DNA of 64,000 nt, from positions 62,001 through 126,000 of the forward strand of contig VXCM01000221.1 of the NCBI GenBank assembly GCA_014773175.1, read 5' to 3'. The stretch comes from Lucifuga dentata. Taxonomy: Eukaryota > Chordata > Actinopteri > Ophidiiformes > Bythitidae. The position numbers were made by a program, and so were the translations under genes. Within the stretch, counting starts at the first letter, position 1. Each line of letters starts with the position of its first letter. Below, in pieces: positions 1-13,610 of this stretch. The notes below the pieces were generated by a model, which did not search any database, was not told the DNA's origin, and worked only from the letters and a program-made list of their open reading frames with translations.

Positions 1-283
1 AAGTACCACAAAATTGTACTTACAACACTTGCGTAATTGTACTTACTGTCCACTTCTGATCTAGTATGTTTCGAGTTGTGTTTTAGAGAAATGACAGTAG
101 CATTTGTACTGATTTTATTCCAGTGTTTACAAAGCATACCATATGACTAATAAAATGATTTAACTACTACTACACAGATCTCCCAACTTTTAATGTACTT
201 AAAAGCATGTACACACTAATTGGTTGTCTCTAGTAGGAGTAGCAGTAAGGGGTTCTTATTTGTGTTCTCAGTCCTTTGTAAAT

Positions 284-1489
284 CTAAGGCTACATTCACA
301 TTACAGTCCTTAATGCTTAATTCTGATATTTTAATCAGATCCGATCTTTTTGTGTTGATGGTTCACATTAATGTTTGTAAGTAACCTTTATCTGACACCA
401 GTATGAACATGTTTAGGTCCTAAACTGCCACACATGCAGATGTAACTAAAATGTGAGCTGCATGTGTACAAGAATAACAACAACTGTATTTTTCTGCAAC
501 TGTACACAGGAAACAGTCTCACATATTTTCATGCACGTCATGTCATATATAACACTAGATCTTCAATGTGCTGAAAATAACATTTAAACCAGTTTTACAA
601 GCAGAGTTAAGAAGTGTAATTTTACTGGTGGTGACTATGGCTCCAGAGTCTGGAGCTCAGGAGCCGCTGGGCTCAGATTCTGCACGCTGCTGTGTGAGAG
701 TCATGTTATGTCAGTGTCATCATCGCTGCCTCATGGATCGCCTCGGGAAGTGAAGTGGCTCACTGTTTTTATATTTTCATGATGTCAGCAAGTGCGCTCC
801 TGAAACGTAAGAGACAATCAAGATCCCACTGAGTGGGAGACAGAATATCAGTCCTGTATTTTGCCAGAATACAGGTGGCAAGCCTAGTGCAAGCATACAT
901 GGCCAGGATTATTTGTTGCGGAGGTCGGAGGACAATGCAGATAATAAGGATGAGAATGAGAGCGAGAAGGCGACAAAAAACAAAAGCTGCTCTGTTAGCG
1001 GCTGTTGCTGCATGTCAGTACAGAGAGAGGTGTAGGTACGAGAGCAGAGCTGTGGTGGGACTGCCATGTTCACAAGTTCACTGAGGAACAGTTCACTGAA
1101 AACTTTCTGATCTCTCATATATATCCAACAAATTTAAAACTTCTTTGTGTCTCCACTGACCACTATCACTGTTGTTGCTCTCCTGCATATTTATTTTTAC
1201 CAGGCTGCTATGAGGCACTGACACCAAATGAAGACGAAATGCAATATGTGCAGAGAAGTGAGACATTAAAAAATCCACATGAATTCCGATCTGACTGGTC
1301 AGACAGCGGTCACATAGCCAGAGATCAGATTTAGGACCACATGTGCAAGTGGCCCAGATCTGATATAGAAAAATCAGATTTGGTTTGTTCAACTGCTGTG
1401 AAAAAATCAGATCTGAGTCACATGGAGGCAAAAAAAAAAAAAAAAAAAAAAATCGGCCACTTCAGCATGTAATGTGAACGTAACCTAAG
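284..1489. mobile_element. DNA transposon with about 22-bp terminal inverted repeats (hAT-like MITE?)
   Basis: The left end CTAAGGCTACATTCACATTA and the right end, read inversely, CTTAGGTTACGTTCACATTA match at 17 of 20 positions. The subterminal right part is full of CAGATCTGAT-type motifs (about 1285-1425), and an A-run sits at 1430-1452. Flanks AAATCTA and AAGTCTG are similar but not identical, so the target duplication and superfamily remain open. The short frames inside show no transposase. Confidence 0.55.
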
Positions 1490-1792
1490 TCTGTCACGTC
1501 GCACCACATTTTGCCAAACAAAGGTCATTTGACAGGCTAATTCTAGTCCTATGTAACTCTCCAGTAGTTAGGTGGGTGATGTCATGTTGTTGAGATGTGG
1601 TCAAAACATATTTTCACCAATTCTGACTCATGTCAAATGTTGAGTGTACTTCTTTTTTTAAGCAAATAATGTTAAGATGGTACCAATTTCTTAAAAAGGT
1701 AACAATAGCAATATGATCTACCTGTGCTGCCTTTGTATAGCTACATCACCTTTGCCTTTATTGCTTATTTACTGGTTCAATCTCTACAATAA

Positions 1793-1831
<39 letters not shown>

Positions 1832-3186
1832 AACTGTACTTGCCTGTTTTAGTCTGCTGTTTGTTCTGCATTATGCTTGTTTTAGGTCTAATTGTTTCAT
1901 ATACTGGTTAATGAATGTTGCTCTTACCTTTGTGATTACAGCCTTTATTGATAGTATTATGTGGAAAATATATTGTGGCAGTTTCCATGAATGTATTCTG
2001 AAAATAAATTAGAGTTAACTGGTTACGAACAGGAAGAATAGACAGTGAATGAGAGGAAAGCTTCAATGAAAACAAGGGGCAACTTGTCATAGGGACATTT
2101 TTTCCCCTTTGAATTATGCAGCAATGCATAATTGCTGCCATTTTTCTGGTATTAGATTCTCTCTCTCTCTCGTTAAAGTCTATTCCCCCATAACCACTCC
2201 TTGTAACCCAACATACACACACACATGCACGCAAGTACGCACACACACGTGCACACAGACGCACTTCCTGTGCCTTATCTTTATTCCCAGACAAGGCTCC
2301 CTGTTTGAGCTGTCATTATAACCACTTTGAATGGCCTCGCTTCATGGTGAATGAGAAGAGACATGCTGTGCTCAATCACACAACACTTTCTTCCTGTCCA
2401 ATAGATGCATGTCATATTCCATTCTGGCCAAGGTAATGGGTATTGAAGGATTTGACTCCAAAATCCTGGACTGACTGAACATAGCTCAGAGAATTTTTAT
2501 GATTAATGCTCAGACAGGGCTTTTTAGGGTCCTGAGGAAGATTTGTTCAGATGCATTCCTGCAGCCGAAAGGTGCAATTATTTCCTAGGCTGCTAATCAG
2601 TCATAACCTTAAGTAAGTATTTCATGAACTGCTGGACATTACAAACTACCTTACAATAATTAATGTGGGGAGGCACAAAATTCAACCAACCATCAACTAT
2701 GGCTCTCATGTTAGTGCATACTTGCAGTATACCAAATTCACTACAGACCACATAAATGTAAATACTTTGATATTGTCTAATCAGTTCTAGTCTGGTAGTA
2801 TAAAGGCTTACAGAAAAAGACAAAATGTAAAATATGTACTATAAACTCAAAATAATAAACTCAAATATAAACATTAAACACAATATAAATTTATAATGAA
2901 GTTTGTCCTGTTCAAACATGGCTACATTTTAAAAAGCATAAAGGAACAAATCAAAACTGGCCTCACGTCAGCAAGCAGAAACCAGAATACCATTTTTTTG
3001 CCAAGGATAAACCTTAAAGTGCATAATTTGCCTATATGTTGATTTTTCCAGCTAGTTTAATCTTAGAAAACATAATAAAGCAAAAGAAAATGTCTGGAAG
3101 CAGATGTAAAAGAAATATAGCTGCACCATTATTACTTATTACACTATTATTACAGATATAAGTAGCTGACAGTAAACTAAGCTTAT
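1490..3186. other. no gene seen; microsatellites only
   Basis: Holds an (AG)n run at 1797-1829 and CA-rich sequence at about 2213-2262. Nothing else was recognised on either strand. Confidence 0.5.
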
Positions 3187-3690
3187 TATCCATCCATCCA
3201 TCCATCTATTTTTCAGTGCTGATCTGGGTTGGTCATGGAGCCAACTGGCTAAGCAAAGCAGCCCTGATGTCCCTCTCATTAACCACATCCTCCAGCTCTT
3301 CCTGGGGGATCCCAAGGCATTCCCAGGCCAGATGGGATACATAATCCTTCTGGCGTATTCTGGATCTGTGCCTTAGTCTCATCCCTGTTGGACGTTCCTG
3401 TCCCCAGTAATACCTCCCAAGAAAGGCGTCCAGGAGGCATCCTGATCAGGGCCCCATTTCTCAAAAGCATCTCAACCTGAGATGATCTTAGCCCATAAAT
3501 GTACTTTGAGTAAGAGAAACTTAGCCTATAAGAACCCAGATGACCAAACCACCTTAGATGGGCCTTTTCAATTCAAAACAGTGGTGCTACTCTGAACACC
3601 CTCCTGATGTCCAAGCTGTTCACCCTCTTTAGATGACTCTATACACCTTACTTGGGGCAGCAACTTGCTCCCCACTTCAGGGTCACTGTA
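3187..3690 (-). mobile_element. LINE ORF2 C-terminal fragment with (ATGG)n tail
   Basis: On the minus strand this resembles the well-known teleost LINE segment encoding a C-terminal region of the type RDYISHLAWEHLGIPQEELE, here broken by frameshifts. Plus-strand hallmarks are tcctgggggatccc, ttcccaggccagatggg and gaggcatcctgatcagg. A (ATCC)n run at 3189-3206 is its 3' tail. I do not assign a clade. Confidence 0.6.
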
Positions 3691-6149
3691 GTCAGCTTTC
3701 TATAGTGCAGTAGTGACAAGGTAGTAATATTTTGCTTTGGTTAACATGATATCTTATGACATATGACATGTATGCTGCAAAGATGTGTGTACTGTGATGG
3801 TTGCCATTCTTTGCCCTCCCCATGAAAGGAGGCAAGTCCATGGGGAGGGCACAAATTCATCTCCTCCTCTCCTCCTCTTTTCTTTCTAGGACAGGATTCT
3901 GTAGAAGCACAACCCAGGCTTGTCTCCTTTTCAGTTAGCGCATCCGATTGAACAACTATCCGGCATTTTGGCTAAACAAACAACAGACCTTGTAAAAATA
4001 ACTGGCGGGCAGCAGAAGACAGCCTCGTTGTTTGCACTCCAGGTGGGCGTTCCTATAAGGAACATGAAAACTATGAATTGGCAGTTCAGGTGTCTCAGAT
4101 GCACTATACTCAGATTATGTCTGTAATTACAAGAAACAATAAAATAAAATCAACATGGGTTTGTCAAGTTAAAGCAATTTTTCCCAAAACACATACAATA
4201 GTCACAAAACTTGTGACAAAAATTAGCAGGACTGCAGTCCAGATGTGCCTCAGGTCCTCACATTTTGCACATTAACAATTTAAAACTCACTCAGCCCTAA
4301 TTACTGTAATGCTTGTTACTTTGGTGGACTGGCAGGTGATCTGTCTATAAATTGAAGCTACCCATCAGTGATGACTACATGTGCATTAAGTGGGCAAAGA
4401 GAATGTGGGTGGGAAAGGTTTGAAAACAAGCAAGCACCTACAGTAAGCTTTGAAAACAAGGTAAAATACCTGAAGTGCAATTTACCTAATCTCACCTGCA
4501 TCTCAGTTTTACCTGTTCATACAGCAACAAAACTGTTTTTTGCTATTAATGCCTCTTCATACAGCAAATTGTTTTTATTAATTTTTTCAATAATGTTGCA
4601 GACTTGGGCTGTCATTGTGGTTCTTCACTCACTCATGGACACTAGCTGGGAGGTCATTGTTTTTCTAAATCTGATGTTAAATCACAGTTGGTGCTTGTTG
4701 CCTGCAAATTAGTTTGCTCAGTGGTGGCAGCATCTTGTCTAATTACATGCTTTAACAATAATCAAGTTCAAATGAAGTTCACTCTTGGTGGTGTGTTGGA
4801 ATTAGTGGAATATAACTAAAACAGGTATACAGGGATGTCAACATGCATGCATTCAAATTAATGACACGGAAAGAATGAGCTTGGATACTGACAACTGTTT
4901 AGGCTGATCATTAACAGGTTTTTAAAAAAAAAGTGGATTTTTCTAAAGGTGGATCTACATGTTTTTGGTACATTTTTTCACCTAGATTGTAAGTTTCCTG
5001 CTTCCAAATGTGGTTGTGTTTCCCGCAGAGTAAACTTTAAACAATTTACATTTATTATTGATTTTTATACAATTGTCACCTTTATTTGTAACAGTCCAAA
5101 TAAACACCAATAATCTACAATTGCTTTAAAATGATAAAAAAAAAAATGATCCCTGTAACTGAATGGTTTTATGTTAAAGTAATTTTGCTATACAGATTTC
5201 CATGTTGTTATATTCATTTTAAGGATTATTTTAAAACAAGCGCAATGCTTTAATGTGCAAAAAAAAAAAAAAAAAAAAAACACACACACATTGATCCACT
5301 TCTACTCTCTCTTGCTAGAGCACCACTGTGCACACTGAGTGAAAACATACCAGGCCCAAGAAGGAAACATACACAGAAAGACGGATGCTGGCCAAACTCT
5401 CGCTCGCTTCCTGGGTGTGTTGACCAGGTGTATAGTTGATATCAACATGTTAATTAAAGTAAAGGACTGACCAAAAGCAAAGTGTTCATTGTAATTGCTG
5501 GTTGCTGTGGGTTTGTGTTACTGGATGCACTTCTTTTAGTGTGAACCTCACATTTGGCCACTTTGACAATGTTCAACACACACTCCCTGCTCTACTACAA
5601 AAATGAGATAAAATTAATAAAAAGCAGAACATGTCTCCATACTCAGATCATTATGTGCATGGAATAGAGTTTCCTCAAAATCGAGGTCTCAGTACTCATC
5701 TGCTACTTAGACTTGGAATTTAAAGCAATACTCCACTTTGAATCTTTCCTTTTAGTAGCAGACATTCACCCCCACAGGCTTAAAAGGTGGCCGTAAAAAT
5801 ACTACTTTCCTCCTACAAAGAGAACAGCAGTTATGGTCAGTCACAAAGCACTTGATGATGAGTTTTCACTGCAGGAAAAGTATCAGCATGTCCATAGAAA
5901 TTTTCTGAGCAACTCCTGCAGCATAATCCACCTCTCTGTTGTCCATCTGTATGCTCTGTATGTTCCAAACAATTATCCTTTCATGGAAATCTGGTTAAAT
6001 TCAGCTTCCATTTGTCTCATTCTCATTGTGAGATCCTCCAAAATATGAGTGTCTGGAACACACTGAGCATATGGAAGGATAATAAAATAAATGCAAGACT
6101 TGATAAGCATTCCAGCACCTGTAAGAAACAGCTGAATGCTTGAATTTGC
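3691..6149. other. no gene seen
   Basis: AT-rich single-copy-looking sequence with an A-run at about 5259-5280. Frames up to 114 codons (4368-4712) have no recognisable domain and no splice or family support. Confidence 0.5.
3813..3850. repeat. 12-bp perfect inverted repeat
   Basis: GCCCTCCCCATG at 3813-3824 is the exact reverse complement of CATGGGGAGGGC at 3839-3850, with 14 nt between. It could form a GC-rich hairpin. No coding or known RNA context. Confidence 0.6.
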
Positions 6150-6720
6150 TTAAAGGAACATACCAGCGGTTGTGCATGTTTCTGCCCAATATATACAATC
6201 AATATAGATGTTACCAACAACTGTTTCCCAAAATACACTACTTTAGCGGTAAATTTCAGAATTGTTTTTCCTACCTTCTAGACTGCAATTGGTTTCAGTT
6301 CATTGCAGTACGCTGTTAAAATCAACTTGTAGAGACTTGAAACATGCTTGGATACGTAATCCATCACAGTAAACAAGATGTCTACTCTGTTTTTTTGCTG
6401 AAGTAACTTCATTTAACTGATCCAACAAGAAGCAGCATCACACAATATATGTCTCCGCCAAGAAATATAGTCCCAGGAGAAGACAGCTTTTTCAGAGAAA
6501 TTTAAACGATGTTACCTTCTACAATCGTGCATAAGTGTTACCAGGTGAAACACTGAATTTTCAGGTGAATATCACCTAAACATTAGATTTTTAAAGATTA
6601 GTGGATTTGAAAAATAACAGGAAAACTAAAATATGGTTTTATGTTTTGGAAATTGGTTGTCAGTAACGTGTACAAGTTGTATTGGGCTCAGTCGTGACAA
6701 TCGCAGGTATGGTCCTTTAA
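6150..6720 (+). mobile_element. full-length TTAA-flanked MITE (reference copy of the family)
   Basis: Left end TTAA-AGGAACATACCAGCG; right end inverted TTAA-AGGACCATACCTGCG. TTAA occurs on both sides (6150-6153 and 6717-6720), consistent with a TTAA target duplication (piggyBac-like specificity). The ends stay similar for about 40-60 bp. There is no coding capacity. Related copies lie at 7778-7993, 19031-19167, 34579-36932 and 38703-39723. Confidence 0.7.
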
Positions 6721-7399
6721 CATACTCTTCAAAAGCACCATCATTAATCAGTGATCATCATCATGTAATCATTAATCATGATCACTGTAAAGTGTGATAA
6801 CATCTTCCTCTACTCAGCTGCACTTGTGATCTCCTTTTCCACTTATTATTTCTGATGCAATACATCTCCATCTAGTGCTGCTACTTTCAGCCAAAGATTG
6901 CCAGCTGACAAATGAACATAAAGGTTTACGTAGTTGCTCCCTGACAATATCAATCCAAGCTCCTTCTTCCCTGACACCACTGATCCAGTTTTGCAGCGCA
7001 GAAGCCATTCTGAGGACGGATGTTTGTCTAGCAGATGAACGCACAGAAGGCACAAACAGCCAGACATTCATAATAATCTGTGGGTGGCTATATCAGCATG
7101 ATTTGTTTCTAGTTAAAAAGCTCTGTCCAATGAGGAGAAAGAGAGGAAGTATTTAGAGAATAAAGTATTTGTGACAGATGTATGTTTACATGTAGCGAGA
7201 ACAACTGTCATCTTTCCTTTGAACCATTTCATTTCCATTTTATTAAATGCTGGAAATAAACTAATTACAGTGCAAACCAATCCAAGCAGCTCTCATTGGG
7301 TCGCAATGTGATGCTCATAGGAGGAGAAACTAGTACTGGAAATAAGTCATTTTATACAAGAGCACACGGTGCTGCTGAAACATTAAAACTGACTCAATT

Positions 7400-7460
7400 A
7401 TAATAGTAATAATAATAACTTTATATAGCACCTTTCAAAACAGAGTTACAAGTTAATTAT
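7400..7460 (+). repeat. dispersed teleost repeat fragment (SINE-like)
   Basis: The phrase ATAATAACTTTATATAGCAC, followed by CTTTCAAAACAGAGTTACAA, is a familiar segment of short interspersed repeats in fish. Only the fragment is seen, with no clear promoter boxes or flanking duplication. Confidence 0.4.
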
Positions 7461-7777
7461 CTGTAAATACACAATATAAAAATAAACAGCACTGCATGAA
7501 TACTACAGCAATACTACATTGATTTTTTTGTATAGCTGGTGGACCAAAGGATGATTAAAACAAGAATTGCACTCTTGTACTGCAATGTCCTGTAATTTTT
7601 CTAACATTGAGAGGCACGTGCACAGTCCCTGTACAGATATGTTTCCACTCTCACACTCCACATGTACGATATAAAACACTGATATTATAACGTCATATCA
7701 AAAAAAGTGGGAGGCAGATTGAAAACTGAAGTGCATACTGTAAAATTAATAACATGTTAAGTTAGTGTGTTCAAGTC

Positions 7778-7993
7778 ATAAAGGACCATACCAGTGATTT
7801 TACATGTTTGAGCCCAATAAAAAATGCCTATATAGAGGTTACATTACTGCCAACCATTTTTCAAAACACAAAACCGTATTTTAGTTTTGTGTACTTTGAC
7901 GTATCCCCAATCCTTTAAAATCAAATATGCAGGTGATACATCCACCTTAAAATTCAATGTTTTGCCTATACTTATGCACTCATGCTCCTTTAA
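7778..7993. mobile_element. rearranged short copy of the TTAA MITE
   Basis: The left part matches the 5' end of the family (AGGACCATACCAGTGATTTT) in plus orientation. From about 7895 the sequence matches the subterminal 3' part in the opposite orientation (ATCAAATATGCAGGTGATAC). The right border is CTCCT-TTAA. This is a fold-back or hybrid derivative, not a simple deletion. Confidence 0.55.
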
Positions 7994-8392
7994 TATCATA
8001 CAAATTTAATGGAGAATGTGGAATGTGTAAACAAACACAATATCAACTTTCAAGGTCTCATATCAGTTTGAATTGGCTAGTTTATCTTCAGCTTCTCCAA
8101 CACGTACAATAACTCCATGTTTTCACCACTTAATGGTGTAATTGAACAAATGCAGGAAAGCTCATCGTATTTGGAGGCTGAAGATGAACTTCAGGCATAA
8201 AATCTGGTGGAATGTGATGATGCACACTTCAGTTTCACAGCTGCACTCAACATTGTTGCTTTTGCTGTTTTGGTGTCTACCTGCTACCTGTAACAGACAT
8301 CAGAACATCAGAAACATCAGTAGAGCTAAATCTGCAGTAACATCACAGGTAATATTCTTGGTATTTTTAAAATAAACTATACTAGTTGTCCA

Positions 8393-8520
8393 TTAAAGCT
8401 ACAGTATGTAAGTTTGTAAAATGGGTGGAATCAGACCCAATGGCTCCCTCTCCCCTCTCCTTGCCCCACCTCCTCAGGTCCTCCCACAACAGAAACTTCT
8501 CTTGAACATAAATCCGAGTG
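8393..8520 (+). repeat. dispersed teleost repeat, 5'-end fragment
   Basis: TTAAAGCTACAGTATGTAAG followed by a GTGGAATCAGACCC block and a pyrimidine-rich stretch resembles the start of an abundant fish interspersed repeat. The right border was not found. Confidence 0.4.
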
Positions 8521-8916
8521 ATGGGCGGATGAAGCCTTATGAAGCTTTGGGGCTTTCTTTCAGTTTGTGCAGAAAAAATATTTGAAGCGTTGGGGCATCG
8601 GAAAGGCAGAACACAGTGATATCTGGTGGACTGCAGAAATTATAGCAACTCTTAAACTTAATACAAAACAAAGCACAACGCCTCATTGTTTCATAGCTTC
8701 AATGCGATGTGTACAATAAAAGTCTAGAAGAAGCCTACGTCATGTTCCTTTTTAATCTTCTGATATTCATATCCACTTATACAAGTTCTGCAATAAATGC
8801 AGCCTATATATTCTATTCATACCTGACAACATTGAGCTTTGAAAATACAGGACATTTTCTGGGACGACCCCAACCCACCCCCCACCTACCACCGGGGCCC
8901 GACACAACCCGATCTT

Positions 8917-9450
8917 ATGCTGTGATCGAGCTATCTGGGAAGTCGGATTTCTCCCAGTCAGAAGTTCCGACTTCCAACCTCAAACCATTCCAGCCAAATG
9001 TAAACAAAAAAGCATGGCTGAACACTAATAAATACTGTAAGATTAAATAAACTTAGTAATAAATGCTAACTAAAGTAAAGTTAGACTACAGGACTGTTTG
9101 GTTGTGTTGTTTTACAATGATATTAATCACAGTATTAAACATTTGTGCAGAGAAATAATATTCTGAAATTATTTACACTTCCGTATCAACAGCAAACAGT
9201 TATTATACAGTATAGATAGTTAACTTGGCGATATATTTTGACCGTTTTATTTCAGTGTCAGATAAGGAAAAATACTTGACTCACCTGTTAGCTGATCATT
9301 TCCATTCATAAAGCTCGCTTCCACGGGCGCTGCCATGCTGAGTGACGTCATACTTGTGAAGTCAGGCTCCAACTTCAAGTGCCGTTCCAACGCATTTTTC
9401 CAAGTAGGAAGTCGGAAAAATCCAAGTTCTGAGGTCTGTTGAATGCAGCA
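8917..9450. mobile_element. probable MITE with TTA target sites
   Basis: Both ends begin TGCTG when read inward (TGCTGTGATCGAG and TGCTGCATTCAAC), with GAAGTCGG-rich subterminal sequence on both sides, and TTA flanks each end. That fits a 3-bp duplication of the PIF/Harbinger kind, but the inverted repeats are imperfect. Confidence 0.45.
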
Positions 9451-10319
9451 TTATTCTCTCATTGAAAGCTTTGTAGCATGATGGTATTATGTTTGTTTAT
9501 TGCTCCCACGAGAGCAATAAACAATCAACTTTGGGTCCCTTTGGCTTCAGGTGTCCCCTGCAAGTGCATCCAACTTGTAATACCTCCAAGTCCCACCAGG
9601 GGGGCGTGCCACATAATGACTGAAACAACTTGATTGGGCCAATTATGATTCTGTGTAACTGTTAAAATATGGGAGAAACTGCCAAATGGGAGCACATTGG
9701 GAGAGGGGGTGAAAATACGGGATACCTGATCCATACAGAGAATTAAGATAAAGTCTGTACCTGTCCAGCAGAAATGTTGCAGCTCAGTATCGCTTTTCCG
9801 GACTTCCAATATTTTTACCTCTCGCCATCAGTGGATAGTAGCTCCAATATTAACGACTTATTTCCCCGGCTCTATCCAAGTCTTTCTTTTTAGCTGTTAA
9901 CTTGTTTTCTTTTCTTGCAGAGAAAGTTGATGTGGATGAAGGAGGAATTGGTCGTTTCTTCATAGGCTCCACCATTACGTGAATGTCTTGTTTACTAGTC
10001 CGCCACAGCTGAACAGGGCGCCATAAATGCAAATGAGGCATGATTGGCTGCACTCTGAGGTGCTTCTTTGTGCTGATTGGTTGAAAAATTCAGGGTTGAA
10101 TGTTTTCTTCAAATCAGATTTACTCCAGTAGGAGGAGCCACAGAGGGTTTTTTTTTTTTTTTGACAGACCACTTAATAAATTCCTTTCAAAATTTAATGA
10201 AAGTTTAAGAAAATTAAAATTTAAAAAATGCATTAAAAAAATAAAGTTACCGACTGCAGCTAAGTAAGGGTATAAAGTAAATTAATTCATACTAAGAGTG
10301 AGAAAATATTACAAAATGT

Positions 10320-10820
10320 CATCGATTCTCCACCACATACCGTGTCCAGGTTGAGGTGGTGATAGTATGCTATTAATGCCCTTTTCCCAAGCCGCATCTT
10401 CCAGCACTTCCTGGGGGATGCAAAGATGTTCCCAGGCCAGATGGGATATATAATCCCACCAGCATATTCTGGGGCTGCATCGTGGTCTCCTCCCAGTTAG
10501 ACGTGTCCAGAATACCTCTCCAGCACAGTCTCCAGGAAGCACCATGATTAGGTGCCCAGACCCCCTTAGCTGGCTTCTTTCAATGCAGTGAAGCAGTGAT
10601 GCTACTCCCTGTTATCCAAACTCCTCACCGTATCCCTAAGGAAACTAATTTTGGCTGCTTATCAGAGCTCATGACCCTAGATGAGGCTTGGAATGCAGAT
10701 CAATGGGTAAAGTGAGAGCTTCACCTTCAAGATCAGCTTTCTCTTCACCACGACATTCTGGTACAACATCTGCATCACTGCATCACTCAGTTTCATGCTC
10801 TACTCTACCCCATTCATGAA
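10320..10820 (-). mobile_element. second LINE ORF2 C-terminal fragment
   Basis: Same family as 3187-3690. A minus-strand frame around 10545-10309 still reads TGRRPRCSPRICWWDYISHL and then AWEHLCIPQEVLEDA, the recognisable LINE C-terminal segment. Upstream on the minus strand, to about 10820, further family text is present (for example ttcaccacgac on the plus strand). Broken and 5'-truncated. Confidence 0.65.
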
Positions 10821-11172
10821 CATATGGTTTAAAAAAAAATACTTATTTGTACTTGGCTGTTGCAGATCCACAGATAAAAGACTAAAAGAAATTAAAGATG
10901 GGAAATGGATATTATTGTAAGTCATTAAATCTGAAGTAAGCAATTAAATCTGACTTGTTCAAATCACAAGTTCACAGAAAAAACCCCAACAGGGAACCTC
11001 ATCTGGATTTGATTTCACCTTGTTCATCCCACACATGTATTAGAATCAATTTACTGGTATTATTGAATTAAATTTAACTGAAATGATTTCTTATTGAATT
11101 CTTATTGTATTACTGTAATAACACTCATGTCTTATTATGTTCTGTTATTCCTTTGGGTCTATTCCTTTGGCT

Positions 11173-11174
<2 letters not shown>

Positions 11175-11212
<38 letters not shown>
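11175..11212. repeat. (AG)n microsatellite
   Basis: 38 nt of AG. Confidence 0.95.
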
Positions 11213-11216
<4 letters not shown>

Positions 11217-13610
11217 CTGCAGGTGCTACAGTTCTTGCAAATATCACAGCTGGTTAGTGTTTGTAGGGGATGACTGACAGCTTGTATTTCATCTGAGACA
11301 GCATGGTTTGTTTCTTTGCATTAAGCAGGCTATCAAAACCAAGTTTAAAGCAAGAACATTTTGAAAACAAGCCCAGAAAACAAAACCCTGTGGCTGCCAA
11401 TACTTATGAGCAGTTTTAATGAAAAACAGGACCAGGAATGACAATGATGCTGTGAACACAGAGCTCACTTCTCATTAACACGTGCTGTATATCATGAAAC
11501 CAAGCCAGCAACTCGCTGCCTTTGGCCACTGAAAACGAGACATGTGCCAATAATGTACAAGAATATAACATGCAGGCAATTTTAATTGGGTATTTTCATG
11601 ACTTTTCCCAAAATCAGAAAAAAGATGACTTAGTATGGAGCATATTACTGCCATTTTTAAAATAAAAAATGAACAGCAAACTTTTTCAGAGATTATCATA
11701 TTCTTATTCTCATTATTATGAAATACAACTTACTATTTACATGTACAAAAAAAACAAAACAAATAGATTTTCTATAGACAAATAGACATCCTGTGGGCAC
11801 AGGTTGTGAGAGAATACAATTCTAGAGTGATATTAGTGCTCATTACTACATAATGTTTTGCAATAGTGTAGCTAATATGCACATTATGATCACTTGCTAA
11901 ACATGGAGCCATCCCACCCCCATCAGGCAGAACAAAGTACTTCTAATCATAGGGTATAGACATGTGCTGTCTTCTGTCCAGGCCTCATTCTTTTATCCTG
12001 TCCAATCAGATTTGCAGAGCTGGGATGGAAAAGGATACAGAAGATTTTATGAAGTGATGTGATAAGTACACAATCACCATAGTTACCAGAGACCTGCAGG
12101 TGTTTTGTCTGTTTTTGTCCAGAACAGATGTTTTAATGGAGGAGAGCAGGCTCTGAGAATAAGAAGTGAGTAATCACTTCCATTTGGTGAATTATAAAAC
12201 ATTTATTCAATATTCTGTAAACACTTTAAAATAATATAGTGAAATGATAAAAAAAAAAAAGCTAAGTACACTTCCATTAATTTTGCATCATTTTATATGT
12301 AGTACCCCTACATAAATCTAATGTGTCTGTCTGAATACAAAATAAGTAAACAAAAAATAATAATTCATTGTACTGTATGCAATTCAGACTTTAGAAATTG
12401 AACTTGAAAGTGGCATTAGTTTGTGAATTCATTAAAAAAAAAAAAGTACAGTCTCAAGCTAACTAAGTGCTGTGATCAATGAAGCCCAATCATAAAGTTT
12501 CACTTTCATTCATCAGCAGATCACTGTCCCATTACACACACTGTTGTAAGGTGTGTCACAGGTAAAAGGCAATGAAGATCAGCATATTAGTGAGCTGCTT
12601 AATATGTAAGAGTCAGCCTTTATACTGCTCTTTATACTACTTCATCTGGTGTCAAAGCGAATTTGACATGTTAAATTGGCAAAGGAAACCTAAATTCTCT
12701 GCTTTAGGTTTCCACAGTTTAAGAAAGACATACAGAAAGCTGCAACAGCATCCACATAAGAGTGTCTCCATGTGCTGGAGTTCCAGAGGGTGATGTGTGT
12801 ATGTGTGTGTGTGTATGTGTGTTAGAGATAGAGACACGGAGTGCTGAGGTTGATTGAAGAGGCACAGCGCCACGAGAATATGTGCGAGATCGGATTAAAC
12901 TCAGCATTTAAATACACTGTCTGATCAGCTGAGTGGGCTTATCGATCACATTTATTGATCACTAACACGTGAGGCAAATACATTTGAAAATGTGACCCTG
13001 ATTTCATGCCACTGACATTTACCACCTGACTGAAACAGATCTTAATTTTTGCATGTCTATGTATTTTATAAATCGCTTACTCAACATGCAAATAACAAAA
13101 TACCATAGTAACGCCTCTTTCGGTAAAAGGCATTTATGAATAAGGGAATGTGGCTGTGTTTTGACGCTATTTGCCGAACACGTTTAATCCAGCACTGTGA
13201 ATTATGAATTCCTCCCAAAATGTTTTGCAGAGTTCCTAGACAATAAATTGTTTTATGGAAAGTCATGGTGCCCCATACAAGGTCAGCTGAGTGATTGACT
13301 GCATCACCATGATATGAGCAAGCAACATAGCCCATTATCATTACCCTAAATGCTCAATTTTCATAATGGATCAGATCATTCATTGGTTATAATTTGCCAC
13401 GATAATCTTCCCATTGAGTTCTGTGAGGGGAAAAAAATTAACCTAGCCTAGTCACACAGATAAATGAGCCATTATCAATGTAATGGTAAAGTGAGAGGTC
13501 AAATTAAGGTGGCAGCTTGGGGAACTAAGACCATCTCATAAAGGAAAAATGAAAACACTTGATATGTTCCTCCATTTCCATCAATATTTATTGATATGAA
13601 AATTCAGCTA

